Below are positions 11,557 through 22,941 of a stretch of 64,000 nucleotides of DNA, in pieces. Where the stretch lies: NCBI GenBank assembly GCA_026545225.1, contig CM048851.1, positions 34,933,956 to 34,997,955 on the forward strand, read 5' to 3'. Under the pieces are notes generated by a model. That model saw nothing but the letters and a program-made list of their open reading frames with translations. It was not told the origin of the DNA and did no database searches. The translations under genes were made by a program, and so were the position numbers. Source of the DNA: Cornus controversa. Taxonomy: Eukaryota; Streptophyta; Magnoliopsida; Cornales; Cornaceae. The stretch's first letter is position 1, and the number at the start of each line of letters is the position of its first letter.

Positions 11557-11558
<2 letters not shown>
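10884..11558. repeat. ~100-bp direct repeat pair upstream of the F-box gene
   Basis: 10884-10985 and 11459-11558 are nearly identical (shared words include GGTGTCAAACTGTCAA, AAAACCCTAGTGCCAAAGG and CCACCATTCA). The 470 bp between them begins with ACTCCCTCCGTCTCATAA at 10992, the motif found at the ends of Stowaway/mariner-type MITEs, but the matching far end is not evident. The spacing suggests a local duplication in the F-box promoter region. Confidence 0.75.
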
Positions 11559-11612
<54 letters not shown>

Positions 11613-13500
11613 GAGTGGGACTAAGACTTACAAAAGTATGTCGACTGATTATCTAGTATTCTAAAATTCATTTTACTTTCAAGATTAGACCGAATTCAAA
11701 AGCCTGGATTTAAAGTCTTCAGAAACGTGTCAAAGTCCTATTGTGCCTTTTATTTTAGTGAAAGTTTATATTCTAATTAATATTTCTTGTGCTGCAAGAA
11801 ATATAGGCGCAGTACTTAAAAACGTGACAAATTCATATTGTGGATAAATATTTCTTGTGTTCCAAGAAATCTAGGCATAGAATTGACCCCAAATCCACCA
11901 ATTATATTGGTGATTTTTGTTTTATTGAAAAAATGAATAATTTTTATTTTTAAACAGGATAAGTGGAACTTACATTTTTACAATTTAATAGATAGATACC
12001 ATCTTCACTACACATTCAGTAATAACTTTTCACTATTCAAATCAAAATGTTCAAAAATATAGAGATAAATACAAGGGTCTAGAAATGACTATACTAAAAT
12101 ATTGGAAATGGCTTTGACTTGCTGCCTAATATTTGAACTCAAAAGACTGGTAGGTACATGTACGACGGCTCTCTGCAACAACCATTTGGTCCGGCCGAGA
12201 CTTCCCGCATTAATTTTTCTCTTTGCTCCCACCTTGAAGAGGGACAAAGATACAGACTATTGCATGCATCTTCGAAAAAAATCTATACATTACCACCTAT
12301 TTCGGTGAATTATAGAATTCCACCTAATACAAACGCTATTTTGTTCATGATAAAAGGAAAAAAAATGAAAAATATAAACTTTGTATGGGTTAGATTTTTA
12401 TTTGCACGGTATTCCGGATATCCAATACTTACTCGTATCTTTAACCTGATTTTCTAATTTTATTTCTGATAGCTAACCAACACAATCACACATTCACACA
12501 ATAATGTCAAATGTCGGGAAGTGATCACTTTGTCTTCTAGAAGAGCTCATATATATCATCTAAGTCAATAATTTGGTGATTTGGAAGCAAAAGATGAGTA
12601 TGACAAGATATAAACACGATGATAAGATAAATTTCAAAAAAATAAGATACAAGAAAGATGCGTCAAATAAATAAATAATTATAAATATATTATTATACAT
12701 AAAAAAATTATGTATATTGTAAATGAAAATATATTATTACACACAGATTCTCCATTTTTTCTTCTGTTATTTTATTTCTCTTTTTGTTTTTTCTTCTTGT
12801 TCTTTCTCTTTTTCTCCTCGCTTTCTCTCGTTGATTTGGTTTACATTTTGACATGAGAAGTGAGAGTTACGAACAAAGTTTGAGGCAAAGAAATGGACAA
12901 AGTTTCAAGCAAAAGAATAAAGAGAATACGTGAATGTATTATATTATTGTTGGACTTTTCAGCCTAACTTTTTTTTTTACATTTAAACTCCAATAAATTT
13001 TAAAATTTGAGCAGAGTCCCTAAATTTAAAAAAATTCACAAATTGACCTCGTTGTGCTCCAGAATATATCTCAATCGTGTATTTTCGTTATCTAGCCATA
13101 TCTATTTCAAAAGAATAATCACCTAATGCGATCACTTCCATGTTCCCAACGTGTCCGACATCATCGTGCCACCTCTAGCGAATTGTCCTTGTTACCTATT
13201 TGATGGTTGACCTAAACATCTGTTGGTTCAACTTAAGTTTGAGTTTTAGGCTCAACTATGCAAGTATGGTTAATAATTAAAGCCCAAACACATTTGGGGG
13301 CAATGAATGCATTAAATTGACATTTTCTTGAATAATGATAGATAGATGGAATTCGGATTCTTTAAAAATGATTTATGTGAGTGGAGTAATGAGTTCCATC
13401 ACTCCACTCACACAACAAACTTTCATAAAGTAACGAAGATAAATGATTATTCTATTTTCTTTGCTATATTAATTATCTGGTTGTAAGGTTATGGTGTAGT
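11559..13500. other. intergenic stretch with microsatellite
   Basis: Starts with an A-run joined to a perfect (TA) run (about 11558-11608). The rest is AT-rich with no recognisable gene. 13345-13425 contains a small palindrome around GTGAGTGGAGTAAT / ATCACTCCACTCAC, related to the hairpin MITEs near 19.1 and 20.75 kb. Confidence 0.4.
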
Positions 13501-13519
13501 GCAATTGCCATAAAAAAAA

Positions 13520-14625
13520 ATAAAAAACATTGGATTCATTGGTAGAAAAACAGATTCAAAATTCTCTCTTGATGGCGCCGCATCTGACAAATGGAAAAAA
13601 CACCTTGGTAGGATACTTCATTGGTAGAAAATTGCCTCTGAAACTTTGTGATCAATACCAAAAGTTTGGTCATTCTTCGAAACAATGTCTCAAAGCTCCT
13701 ATTATGGTATGGTAGCCTAAGAAAATTGAATCTGCAGAGAATTGGAGAGCAGTAGAAAAGGGAAAAGAAATCAGTTTTGATCGATATGAATCCAGACCAT
13801 TGTGAAAGTTCAAAATCCCAGCAATCAGATGATCTAGTTTTGCCTCAGTCTCAGGCTACTGTATTGCTTGTGAAAATGCAGTCGAAATCACTTGTTATTG
13901 CTAAGAAAACATCTATCTACGTGAATCAGATAGAAGTGGGCTCTGATAGGGTCACTAGAGCAATGTCTGGTGGTAGTACTTCTATTTTTGCTCCCAAATG
14001 TTGGGTTGCTGGAATGTTAGGGGCTTAATAGGACCCCTATGCAGAGGGAAGTGAAAAGTTGGTTATATTCTTGTTTCTTAAATTTGATTTGCCTTGTGGA
14101 AACCAGATTGAAGAAGCATAAAGTGGAAAAGGTTACAAAGAAAATTAATGCTAAATGGTCTTGGGTTAGTAATTTTCAGTCTCACCTTCTGGGAAAAATT
14201 ATTGTTGGCTGGAACCTATCTTGTTTTCAGATTCAAGTGATAAATGAAGGTGATCAATGGATGCTATTAAAAGTAACTCAATTAACAAATCAAAAGATCC
14301 TTCTTTTTGACCTATGTGTATGCTGCTAATACTGTATCTCAAAGAAAACTTCTATGGAATGGTTTGGCTTAGTCTGCTAATGGTGTAGATGGCCCATGCC
14401 CTTTTATTTTTATTTTTTATAACGTGACAAAGGGGGATGCAGAGACGAACACAAGCTCCCACAGATGGGGAGGTGCTCTACCCACTATCCTTAATTGCTG
14501 CTAGTTTAGTTGACCTCCCCTTGGCCAATGGGGATTGGACATGGTGTAACAAACAAGGAAGAAGAGAAGAATTTTTGTTAAATTGGATAGAGGATTGGTG
14601 AATAGGAAATGGTTGAAAGTTGTGT
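13520..14625 (+). pseudogene. LINE (L1-type) remnant, 5' part: knuckle region and endonuclease
   Basis: 13530-13715 encodes an ORF1-like segment ending in a degenerate CCHC knuckle (LCDQYQKFGHSSKQC, one cysteine replaced). 14039-14330 encodes an endonuclease-like stretch with ICLVETRLKKHKVEKV and later IIVGWN, matching the ETR and GWN landmarks of L1 apurinic endonucleases. After a short interruption near 14395-14495 (possibly a SINE-like insert), NGDWTWCNKQGRRE near 14525-14570 continues the endonuclease C-terminus. Stops and frame changes mark it as dead. The remaining 3' part of a LINE lies at 15840-16740 beyond a copia insertion. Confidence 0.7.
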
Positions 14626-14632
14626 AGTGTCC

Positions 14633-15479
14633 TGTTTTGACTCCGAAATTAGTTCAAACTTTAGGACTTGTTTTCAATTGATTTTTAACTTGTTTTAAAA
14701 AAAAAAAATAGAATTTAACATTTATAAAAATCTCATATGTCTTCTCATTCATTAAGCTTTCAATACATTTCAAAAAGATTATTTTTTAAAGAGAGAAAAG
14801 ATTGAGTTATTTTTAGGACAAAGAATTCTTCATTAATTCTTTATTTATATTTCTTTGAGAGATCACATACATATATACATGATCAGTGATCTAAGTTGTG
14901 TCTCTCTCTTTGTTTGGTCAATTATTTGAAGATTGCTTCAGAAATTTCTTATTGATCAAGCTACTGGATCGTTTGATTTCTTCTACAACTGTTCGTTGGT
15001 GAGAAAGGAGATGATCGCACTACAAAGGGGACATTATACTTGGTGAGTGTTCATTTTCTTCCAATTACCCTTCTGAAAGAATTATGATATTAGCCAGGAG
15101 TCTGCAGCAATTGGACGGGAGAGTCGCAAGAGTAAGCCTGAGGCGTTCTGCATCAAGTTCTTGTTAAAGTGGAGTAGGTGTGAGTTTGGAATAGAGCCTG
15201 TTATACTTTGCTTTGACAATAGTAGATTTGGTTCTCCAGGGCTTCAAGCTTCACTCGTGGTTTTTTTTTTTTTCAATCTGGGGTTTCTACATACATCTGG
15301 TGCACTCTTTACTTTATTGCACTTTATTTTATTTACTTGTTTTGTGTGATTGCTATCATTTTAATTGGACTTAAAATTTGATTAATTTGAAAAATTAAGT
15401 AAACGAGCAAGTAAACCTAATCATCCCCCTTTAGGTTTTAACCAAGTTTTCATAGTCGCTTTCGTACCGCGCAACTCAT
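14633..15479 (+). mobile_element. Ty1/copia-type LTR, inserted in the LINE remnant
   Basis: The 3' boundary is given by ...CGCAACTCA followed four bases later by a primer-binding site at 15484. The pyrimidine-rich end (CATCCCCCTTTAGGTTTTAA) is characteristic of copia LTR ends. About 350 bp of the same LTR family recur near 40.3-40.7 kb. The left boundary is estimated from a TG at 14633 and is uncertain. Confidence 0.6.
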
Positions 15480-15483
15480 AGAT

Positions 15484-15497
15484 GGTATCAGAGCAGT
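15484..15497 (+). other. copia primer-binding site
   Basis: TGGTATCAGAGCAG is complementary to the 3' end of initiator tRNA-Met, the usual primer of plant copia elements. It sits just after the LTR end. Confidence 0.8.
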
Positions 15498-15573
15498 ATT
15501 CTTCAATTTGTGAGTAGTTCCTTACGAAAGTTGTTTTTAAAATTAAAAAATATTTTTATTTTCAAAAATCATC

Positions 15574-15790
15574 ATGAAATCTAATATAAAAGAGCGTGAG
15601 TCCGTTCAACAAACTCCTTTGTTTAATGATTCAAATTATACTTTTAAATGCATGAAAGTTTTTCTTAAATTTCAAGGTGAGAAAGTATGGATGTCTGTTG
15701 AGAATGATTATAAAGTCCCTACATTTACTACTAATACTGGATGGATATGCTATTGTTACTATAGAGAAGGGTAAGACAACATAGTTAACT
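15574..15790 (+). pseudogene. copia gag N-terminal fragment
   Basis: Reads PLFNDSNYTFKCMKVFLKF and EKVWMSVEN, matching the start of plant copia Gag (typically PPLFDGxNYxxWKxxMxxFL). It stops after 66 codons. The rest of gag-pol and the second LTR are absent; an AAT microsatellite and then LINE sequence follow, so only the 5' end of the element remains. Confidence 0.7.
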
Positions 15791-15839
15791 GTTGAGCATG
15801 ATGACACTAATAATAATAATAATAATAATAATTAATAAT

Positions 15840-16740
15840 AATATGGGTTTATATGCTAATATTTTATGGATTAATCAGTGTAAAGCCAACTATGTTCATC
15901 CTCACTGGTTGGTCTTGTGTACCCCTGGCTCAACACTCCAGATTTTGGAAGCAATTGCTATATATCAGAGAAATTATGGCCGCAAATTTACAATTTCAGA
16001 TTGGGGATGGAAATTCTATAAAACTTTTCCTTGATCCTTGGTGGAATGGTGATACCCATGTTAATGCTTTTGGTCATAGGATATACAGACTTATGGATCT
16101 TCCTAAGGATGCTAACATGTGTACGATTATTCATAATGGTCTCTGGAAGGAACCTGAGTTCATGGCTGAGGATGCAAGACACCTCTGGCAACAAATTTCA
16201 AGTATTTTTATTGGTCAAGGTCATGATTCTGTCACCTGGAAGCATGGGACTCCCAATTTTAAAGCTTTTTGGCAAGTTTGGAGAATGAATTTTCCAAAGA
16301 AAGATTGGGTTTTTACAGTTCGGAACAGAGGTAGATCTGCAATTGGTTTTACTACATATAAAATGCTGCAGAATAAGATTCTTTGCCTTTCAAATTTGCA
16401 AAGAAGAGGACTGCAGTTGACTTGTATTTGTCATAACTGCATGCATGAAGATGATTCAGTGGATCATTTGTTCTTTGATTGTGCTTTTGCTCAGTTTCTA
16501 TGGAAATGGTTGGCTTCTTTGTTGCATTGGGACTGGAATATAATTCAGAATTTTGATCATATGGTAACCTGGTTTATTTCTCAAACCAGGCAAAAGTCTT
16601 TGAGAAGTAAGATTTTAACAGTTTTGTTCACTACCTCTATTTGGTACATTTGGTGGCATGGAAATCAGATTTTGCATGAAGGAGGTTCCAAAGGACCATG
16701 TATAGAGAATAAATTATTGATAGATATTCTTATAATCTAA
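15840..16740 (+). pseudogene. LINE remnant, 3' part: zinc-binding (zf-RVT) domain
   Basis: An open frame (15853-16740) lacking the reverse transcriptase core carries the C-terminal zf-RVT region of plant LINEs: WKHGTPNFKAFWQVWRMN, then C192-x2-C195-x8-H204-x4-C209, then IWYIWWHGNQILHEG. The reverse transcriptase that should precede it is missing, either deleted or displaced by the copia insertion. The frame is surprisingly intact for a fragment. Confidence 0.8.
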
Positions 16741-16893
16741 ACAGTACTTTAACAATCGATAAGTTCATTTGTTTTAATACTCTAATACAAGCTTAAACGG
16801 AAATCTATATATGTTGTTATATATATATATATCTTGAGTTGTTTCTCTCAAACTTCCGTTGTAAAGCTCAAGGACTCATTTGCTTTGTTGGGT

Positions 16894-18547
16894 TCATTGC
16901 AAATGACAAATTATCACCTTCACGTCTAATCCTTCTAGTTGATCATCAACACAAGACTTTGGAATATCTAGTACTGAGCTCAACTTCGTCTCTGTAGCCC
17001 CTTCATGTTGCAGCTTCGAATTCATCGTTTTGACATCCTTGTTTGCGTCTTTGTATATGAAGTACAATATCATTTGGGCAATTCCAAATAAAAAACCCAT
17101 CACGTTCGGTAACTGTTCATCATTCAATCACATTGGGAAAAATATTTAAGGTCAGTACAGTTAACTTGTTTGTTAATTATATATGGTATAAATGGAGTTA
17201 TTGACTTACTGCAATGTAGAAATCCTTTACGAAGAATCCATAGAAGAACCACATGGTTGCACAGAGAGTGAGAAAAAATGACAGATTGAATGGCATGTAC
17301 TCCACACTCTTTGTTTTTACGACTTGTCTCTGCAATTAACATAAATTATAATCAATGATCACCTCATTTTCATTGAAGGGAAAGAGCAAATGGGACAGCA
17401 TGGTCACTAGAATTAATTATGAAACTAAAAGATCACTGTGTGTGTGTCTATATATATATATAAATTTATGTATATGCATATAGATATGAAGTACGTACCA
17501 TGATACTTAGCGGAGCGGCAAATACAGCAAGGTTGACAGCAGCACATATCCACCCCACAGCTGCTACCCTCTTAGGACCCTTAACTAATAATGTGGTAAA
17601 TAGCACTATCAAGCTAAACACCCCTATGTTGAATATGAATATCAACCTCAATGTGAACATCTGCAGAAATATTTGTTCATCAAGTCGACATACTTTAATT
17701 TGGAGGGTTCATATATATATATATAAATACACATAGAGAGATCGAGAGTGGGAGATTCACCTTCGCTTTCTTAGTTGCATATATTACGTACAATGTAAGG
17801 TAGGTAATTTCAATAACAAATCCAATGCCATTAATGCTGACAATCATATATGCATTTGTCTTGATAAAAGCATAATACAACAGTAATTTTGCACTGAAGA
17901 GTGCCACCACATAGGGTATTGATTGAAACCCCTCTGATGATTTCTTCTTGTAAATTTTGTAGAAGGTTGGCCTGAGAGAGAGAGTGAAAGCGAGTTAATC
18001 ATAAACATTACAGGCAAAAATAATCTTGCTATATGGTAATTAATGATGATTAAAATAACACACGCGCGCACACACACACACACATATATGTGTGTGTGTG
18101 TGTAATGTTCCAAGTTAATGGGGCTTACACTGGCGCCAAGAACACCATGAATGATACAATATTACCTATATATGGGCAAAAGAAACCAAAGGAAATTCGA
18201 ATTAGTGAGACAAATTTAATAAAGCAGGTCCATATATTTCAAGTAAGAAATGGAAGCCATTAACACATGTTCTACTTCCTACTTAACAATGGCTACCATT
18301 TTCTGCATCGGTCCCATTCAAAATATTAATCTCAGAACACGATAAATAATGCAAAGCGAAGCGCTATAACACCCATGATATATAAATAAAATGCAGAAGA
18401 GATTATAATAAACATTGGGATCTTCCAACATCCCAAAGTGAATGTACTAATTAATTAAAACATCAAGTTCTTGCCAAAGATCAAAGTAGTGTTTATACCC
18501 AAGAGGCCGAATAGGAAAGCCAACTGTTGAAGAGTTAAGGCCACCAT
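16894..18547 (-). CDS. SWEET9: clade III SWEET sugar transporter (SWEET9/NEC1-like), six exons
   Basis: Exons on the minus strand: 18547-18499, 18165-18129 (37 nt), 17971-17761, 17660-17499, 17329-17210, 17112-16894. All introns are GT-AG; joined length 798 nt, 265 residues plus stop, in frame throughout. The protein starts [17 protein letters not shown] and has two MtN3/saliva repeats (seven membrane spans). Conserved prolines ([29 protein letters not shown]), pocket asparagines (SINGIG, ALPNV) and the TM6 Trp (CATMWFFYG) are present. The TM2 position that is Trp in most clade III members is Leu59 (SAKLLLYY), as recalled for Arabidopsis SWEET9 and petunia NEC1; length also matches NEC1. Those are plasma-membrane sucrose exporters of nectaries, so a nectar or phloem-related role is inferred, not shown. 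Lys57 inside TM2 is unusual. The start is the first ATG, with a family-like N-terminus; a TATA-rich stretch lies about 45-55 bp upstream. Confidence 0.93.
18058..18106. repeat. CA/TG microsatellite palindrome in SWEET intron 2
   Basis: A (CA) run with CG interruptions passes through ATATAT into a (TG) run, so the strand can fold on itself. It lies in the 157-bp intron between exons 2 and 3, close to the 37-nt exon. Confidence 0.8.
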
Positions 18548-20560
18548 TCCTCTCAGTAATGAAGTTCTCTGTAGGGCGATTAATTAGATGATATATATAT
18601 ATATCTCTCTCTTGCGATACAGAAAGACTTGGGGAAACTCTCCATGCTTTGCCATCCTATATATAGTTAATTGTCAAACAACAGTTGGGCAGAGAAGGTT
18701 GGGGGGTTAATGTTTGGCATGGAAACAATGTGTGTTGCCTTGAACATCTTGACAGGAAGTCTCAAGATAAAGAAAGTGTTTGTGCTTTGTATGTAAGTTA
18801 CTATGTTATCAGAGCTGGTAGAGTGTGGAATCACCAACCCACTAGACCTCCCTGGGTTGATTGAATGGATTTGGGTTGGTTTTTTTTGACCCAATTGATC
18901 TATATTTGGGTTGGGTTATGATGTTTAATTTCCCTGTTTTCTTTAACTACATCAAATGATAATTTAATTTTATCAATGTTATTCCTGTTATATATATATA
19001 TATATATATATAGAAGTAAAACTGTATGTATCTAACTTAATTTAATGATCGATTTAGAGACCGAATCGAACTAGTTTGATTCTAAATTGACATGAGTGAG
19101 GTTGTAGGTTTCACTACATGATATCACCATAACATTCTGTGATGGTATCCACAACTCTACTCACATAAAGTCTTATGATTCGGCCTTCCTATCGTTACTC
19201 TTAATTTAATCAAGCCAGATTGATGCCAATGGATGTCTCAATGTGGCTTTTAGTATTTCTCTTACATAAATGTGTTGTGGTCAACTCTATTCATTTAGGA
19301 CCAATGGGTATTAGATTAGATGGTATGATCTCTCATTTCTAAAAAAAGGGTTAAAAGTTTGAGCATTATGAGAGTGTGTGTTTACTTGAATTTTTGAAAT
19401 TTCTATTCATTTAAGATAAAGATAAAGATAAAGATAACTCTGAGGCATAAGTCAGCATGGTTGGTTAATGCTTGTGACCTCTAATCCAAAGCTTCAAAAT
19501 AGAAAGTGGCTTATCATTTTCTGCCTAAGTTCAGCATTATTTTGACCGAACCTTAAGCTTGAGTTCAAGCATGCATGCATGATGTCAAGTTCAGCATTGG
19601 GAAAGTTTTCGTTTGGCTGCACTTGAAGGAAATTTGGCATATTTGCATGGTCTTGGCTTTCCTCCACATTTGTATCCATATCTTGCTATATATATATATA
19701 TTATGTGATATATAAGCTCTATCACTATTCATATCATGTGGTTAAATCTCATCCAATTAGGTGACTTATTCATCAAATTGTAGGTTTCCTATTAGCCACA
19801 TTTGCTAATAAGACTTGGTTCACTCGTTATGTTGTGGTGGAATAGGAGAATGATCAAACAAAGCCAACTTGCTGCAGGCTTAGAAGCAATTGAAGTTATA
19901 TATGTCTCATATAGCTTTCTTGTCCTTTATGGTGCATTAAATCTAGATAGAGTACTTAGCAGCACGAGGCTTGTACTGCTCTCCCACAGGGCCACAATTT
20001 TGTTTTCATGGTTTAGGCAGCTCTCACTTCTCACTAGCTGGTTCACTCTAATTTGATTGACAGTATGATATCAAAATGATGCACATAAAAGGGCCTATTT
20101 TAGTCATTGATGGTCTTGGATTGCTAGGTCCTTATACGAATGGTTTGAGTACAGTTCACGTGCAATGTTTAGGACCACATTCATTAACTTATGTAATATT
20201 AGGCTCTACCAAACATCTTGACATCACCATCCCAATTACAGCGTGTAAATTTTATTTTTTTTAATTTTTATTTTGTTGTTATATATATATATATAATTAA
20301 GGAAAATACTTTCACCAATATAATTCATGAATTAGTATCTCAAATTAGATTGCTGATTATTTGATATTACGTGACTGATTATTTGATAACTTTTTATATT
20401 TTAAAAATAATTATTTTGAGAGATAAAAGGAAAAGGAAAAAAAATAGCAAAATTTATCATAATAGAATCCAAATCCTAACATAACTCAATAACTTAGAAT
20501 TCAAATTAAATTTTTTTGTCCTAATTTTCCTTTAAATGACCATTTTCATTAAGAATAGGA
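18548..20560. other. SWEET upstream region and gene-free stretch
   Basis: Holds a TA run at 18590-18605, a second near 18991-19011, and a MITE at 19045-19200. A 61-codon minus-strand frame (19494-19679) has ordinary composition but no recognisable motif. 19700-20260 has no identified gene. Confidence 0.4.
19045..19200. mobile_element. hairpin MITE, copy 1
   Basis: Arms built on ACATGAGTGAGGTTGTAGGT / ATCCACAACTCTACTCACAT flank a central GATATCACCATAACA. Its outer arms resemble those of the copy at 20690-20840 (GAACTAG / ATTCGGCC, TCCCTATC), so the two are one family. No transposase. Confidence 0.6.
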
Positions 20561-20576
20561 TAATATTACTCAGGCA

Positions 20577-20690
20577 GAATTCTTAGGCAGAATTCGTAGG
20601 CAGAAATGTGGTGAGTATATGTGGTGGGGGCCTACCACATACATCTAATGGATGTAAATATTTCTGCCTACGAATTCTGCCTAAGAATTC
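20577..20690. repeat. perfect 31-bp inverted repeat (hairpin element)
   Basis: Arms at 20577-20607 and 20660-20690 are exact reverse complements and contain two offset copies of TAGGCAGAA. The 52-bp loop holds a second palindrome (GTGGTGGGGGCCTACCAC). A partial extra copy of the arm motif (AGGCAGAATTC) precedes it at 20572. Confidence 0.9.
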
Positions 20691-20840
20691 ATTTAGAAAC
20701 CGATCAAACTAGTCCGATTTACTTTCATGTGAGAGGGGTGGTGGGTTCCACTACATGACATCATGTAGTGGAGCCCACCACCACTCTCACATAAAACTAT
20801 TTACGTACTAGTTCATTTTGGACTCCCTATCATTACTCTT
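20690..20840. mobile_element. hairpin MITE, copy 2
   Basis: A near-perfect palindrome centred at about 20762, with inner arms CCACTACATGA / TCATGTAGTGG and outer arms ATGTGAGAG / CTCTCACAT, abuts the 31-bp inverted repeat. Same family as 19045-19200. Confidence 0.7.
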
Positions 20841-21094
20841 CCATTCAATCTTCAAATAATTGAGACTAAAAATTACAAATATTTTTCCATGATATCTTTA
20901 ACATAAGATTGAAACTCTTTCTCTTGAATAAAAACTCTAATTTTCTTCACTATCTACATGTGTGAATAATTAGATAAACACATAATATACTTAAAGCTTC
21001 TTATAATTTTATTTCGATTTGGTATTTTCGATAACAGTTAAATTTTAGAGAGAGATCCAATAAAAATGGAGAGAAGTTGAGGGAGTGCAAAAGA

Positions 21095-21144
<50 letters not shown>

Positions 21145-22170
21145 AAATATTTATAGAGAGAGAAATTCAATTTGATTACAGTTCTCACTTCTTCCTTCAA
21201 TGTGATTCATTTAGTCGGATAAAATATTAAAACTTATGAAAAGTGTAACATGCATTGAAGTATAGGATATTAATGTCTTTTTAATATCGCCACGTCATAT
21301 TCGAGATGTGTAGTTCTGCTCAGTAAGGAATGATACGCATAGTGAAAGTTATCACGAAATCGAAGATCGAATCATCCTTGAAACACTCTTCATCTATTAG
21401 ATAAGGTATGTGGGATCCAAATATTTATTTCACTTTCACCATCTAATGGATGGAGAGTCATTCGACTACTTATTCGGTCATAACTTTTACTATACTAATC
21501 ATATATATATATATATGTATATAACAATTTTCTAATTTTAGGATTTATATTATTTTACATTAGGGTTTTGCCTATATATGGTATCTATTTTTTTTTTATT
21601 GATCGAGATTCTTGAATATTAAAATAATGAGTACTTTTCCCTGATTTTTTTCTCTGTTATTCTTTCCTCTATTCTTCTTCTTCTCTTTTCCTCTCTCACA
21701 AATTTCTCCCTTCTCTGTTCCTATATGAAGTGGTAGTAGAGCACATTATCCCCTGCATCATGCATTTTGGTATCTTCTTATTCCCTATTTCTTGTTGATT
21801 CTGAGATCGTTCCTTCCATCTTTCTCTATTTCTTTTTAGTTTCATAGCAAACAAAGCAATATAATTTTTTAGGAAAATGATTTCGAGTTGAATTGGATTA
21901 AGTCGACTCACAGGGTCTTGTGAGTCCCACTAATGTGATGAGGCTCATAGGTTCATTGTTATTGTCTGGCTTGAGTCATTGGTTGGGCTCACGTGCTATT
22001 TTGAGTCTCCAACTTTAATAAAATCCTATCACTACTTTTATCATAGGCAAATGTCATCATCAAACTAGTAAGTATAACATTCATTTAGAAAAATATCATA
22101 TACATTTGAATTATAATAAGAATAACTCATCTTTTTCAATTAACATGTAGAGTACAATAATTTTTTTTTT
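20841..22170. other. intergenic, AT-rich
   Basis: Contains a long (AT) run at about 21096-21138 and otherwise no recognised gene or element. Confidence 0.4.
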
Positions 22171-22179
22171 TTATGTTTG

Positions 22180-22830
22180 ATCTATCATACCGAAGTGTAA
22201 TACTCCTTTGAGTAACAACATCATGTTGGGTTATGTGGAGACATGAAATCCTAGTTTTTGGCTATTTTCTACAACACATTGATAGGAAAGAATTGGAACC
22301 TTTCGATCACAGAGAATTTGGAAGTTTTTTTTGGGATTCAGAAATTATCAATCGAAGCATCAATTGATCGAGTTTGGGAAGCTTTTCGATCGCCGAGAGT
22401 TTCGATCAAAGTGGAAGATTTTTCTATCGATCTAAGTTACAGAGGCTATCGATCGAAGTTTATTTTATCTGACTCTTTTGGGCTATTTTGGTGTTTTTTC
22501 CACTTGTTTCCCTTAGGGCTTTGGGCATACAAATACCATGATACAAGAAACATTGTATAATGTGAGGTATATATAGTGAGATACACACAAAAAGACGTAT
22601 AGAGAGGGTGTGATTGGTGATTGTATAACATAGTTGTGTCATTCCTTTATTAGAATGAAAAATTTCTGCAACTCCGTGGACATAGGCCAAGTTGTGTCAA
22701 ACCACGTAAATCTTGTATATTCTTATATGTGTTTGTTTCTTCTCCACTCTTATTTGTGATTTTCTTGGGTCGTTGATTTCTCTTTTTTGATTGTTCTTTT
22801 TTTATTCCCACCAACTGGTGGTATTAGAAA
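22180..22830 (+). mobile_element. probable copia-type LTR fragment
   Basis: 22660-22760 carries the phrases CAACTCCGTGGACATAGGCC and AAACCACGTAAATCTTGT, which recur in LTRs of plant copia families. The upstream part is full of TCGATC motifs. Boundaries and TSD were not found. Confidence 0.45.
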
Positions 22831-22941
22831 AATCTGCAGTCCACTGATCGGACACTTGAAACCTCCAAACCTTAGAAGAGATTCCTAGAAACCTTGGTGT
22901 CATTAGAAAAATAGAGAAACACATTAGAAGCAAAAGGGTTA

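Noticed and set aside
11435-11656. 73-codon plus-strand frame
   Set aside because: Crosses the poly-A and TA microsatellite; an artefact of repeats.
12102-12457. two overlapping plus-strand frames of 68 and 99 codons
   Set aside because: No recognisable domain and no promoter or splice context.
17466-17660. 64-codon SWEET frame read through to a stop as a separate gene
   Set aside because: The last ten codons are intron 4; the true exon ends at 17499 at a GT donor.
19494-19679. 61-codon minus-strand frame with gene-like composition
   Set aside because: No motif, no splice partners and no similar neighbour; kept only as a note.
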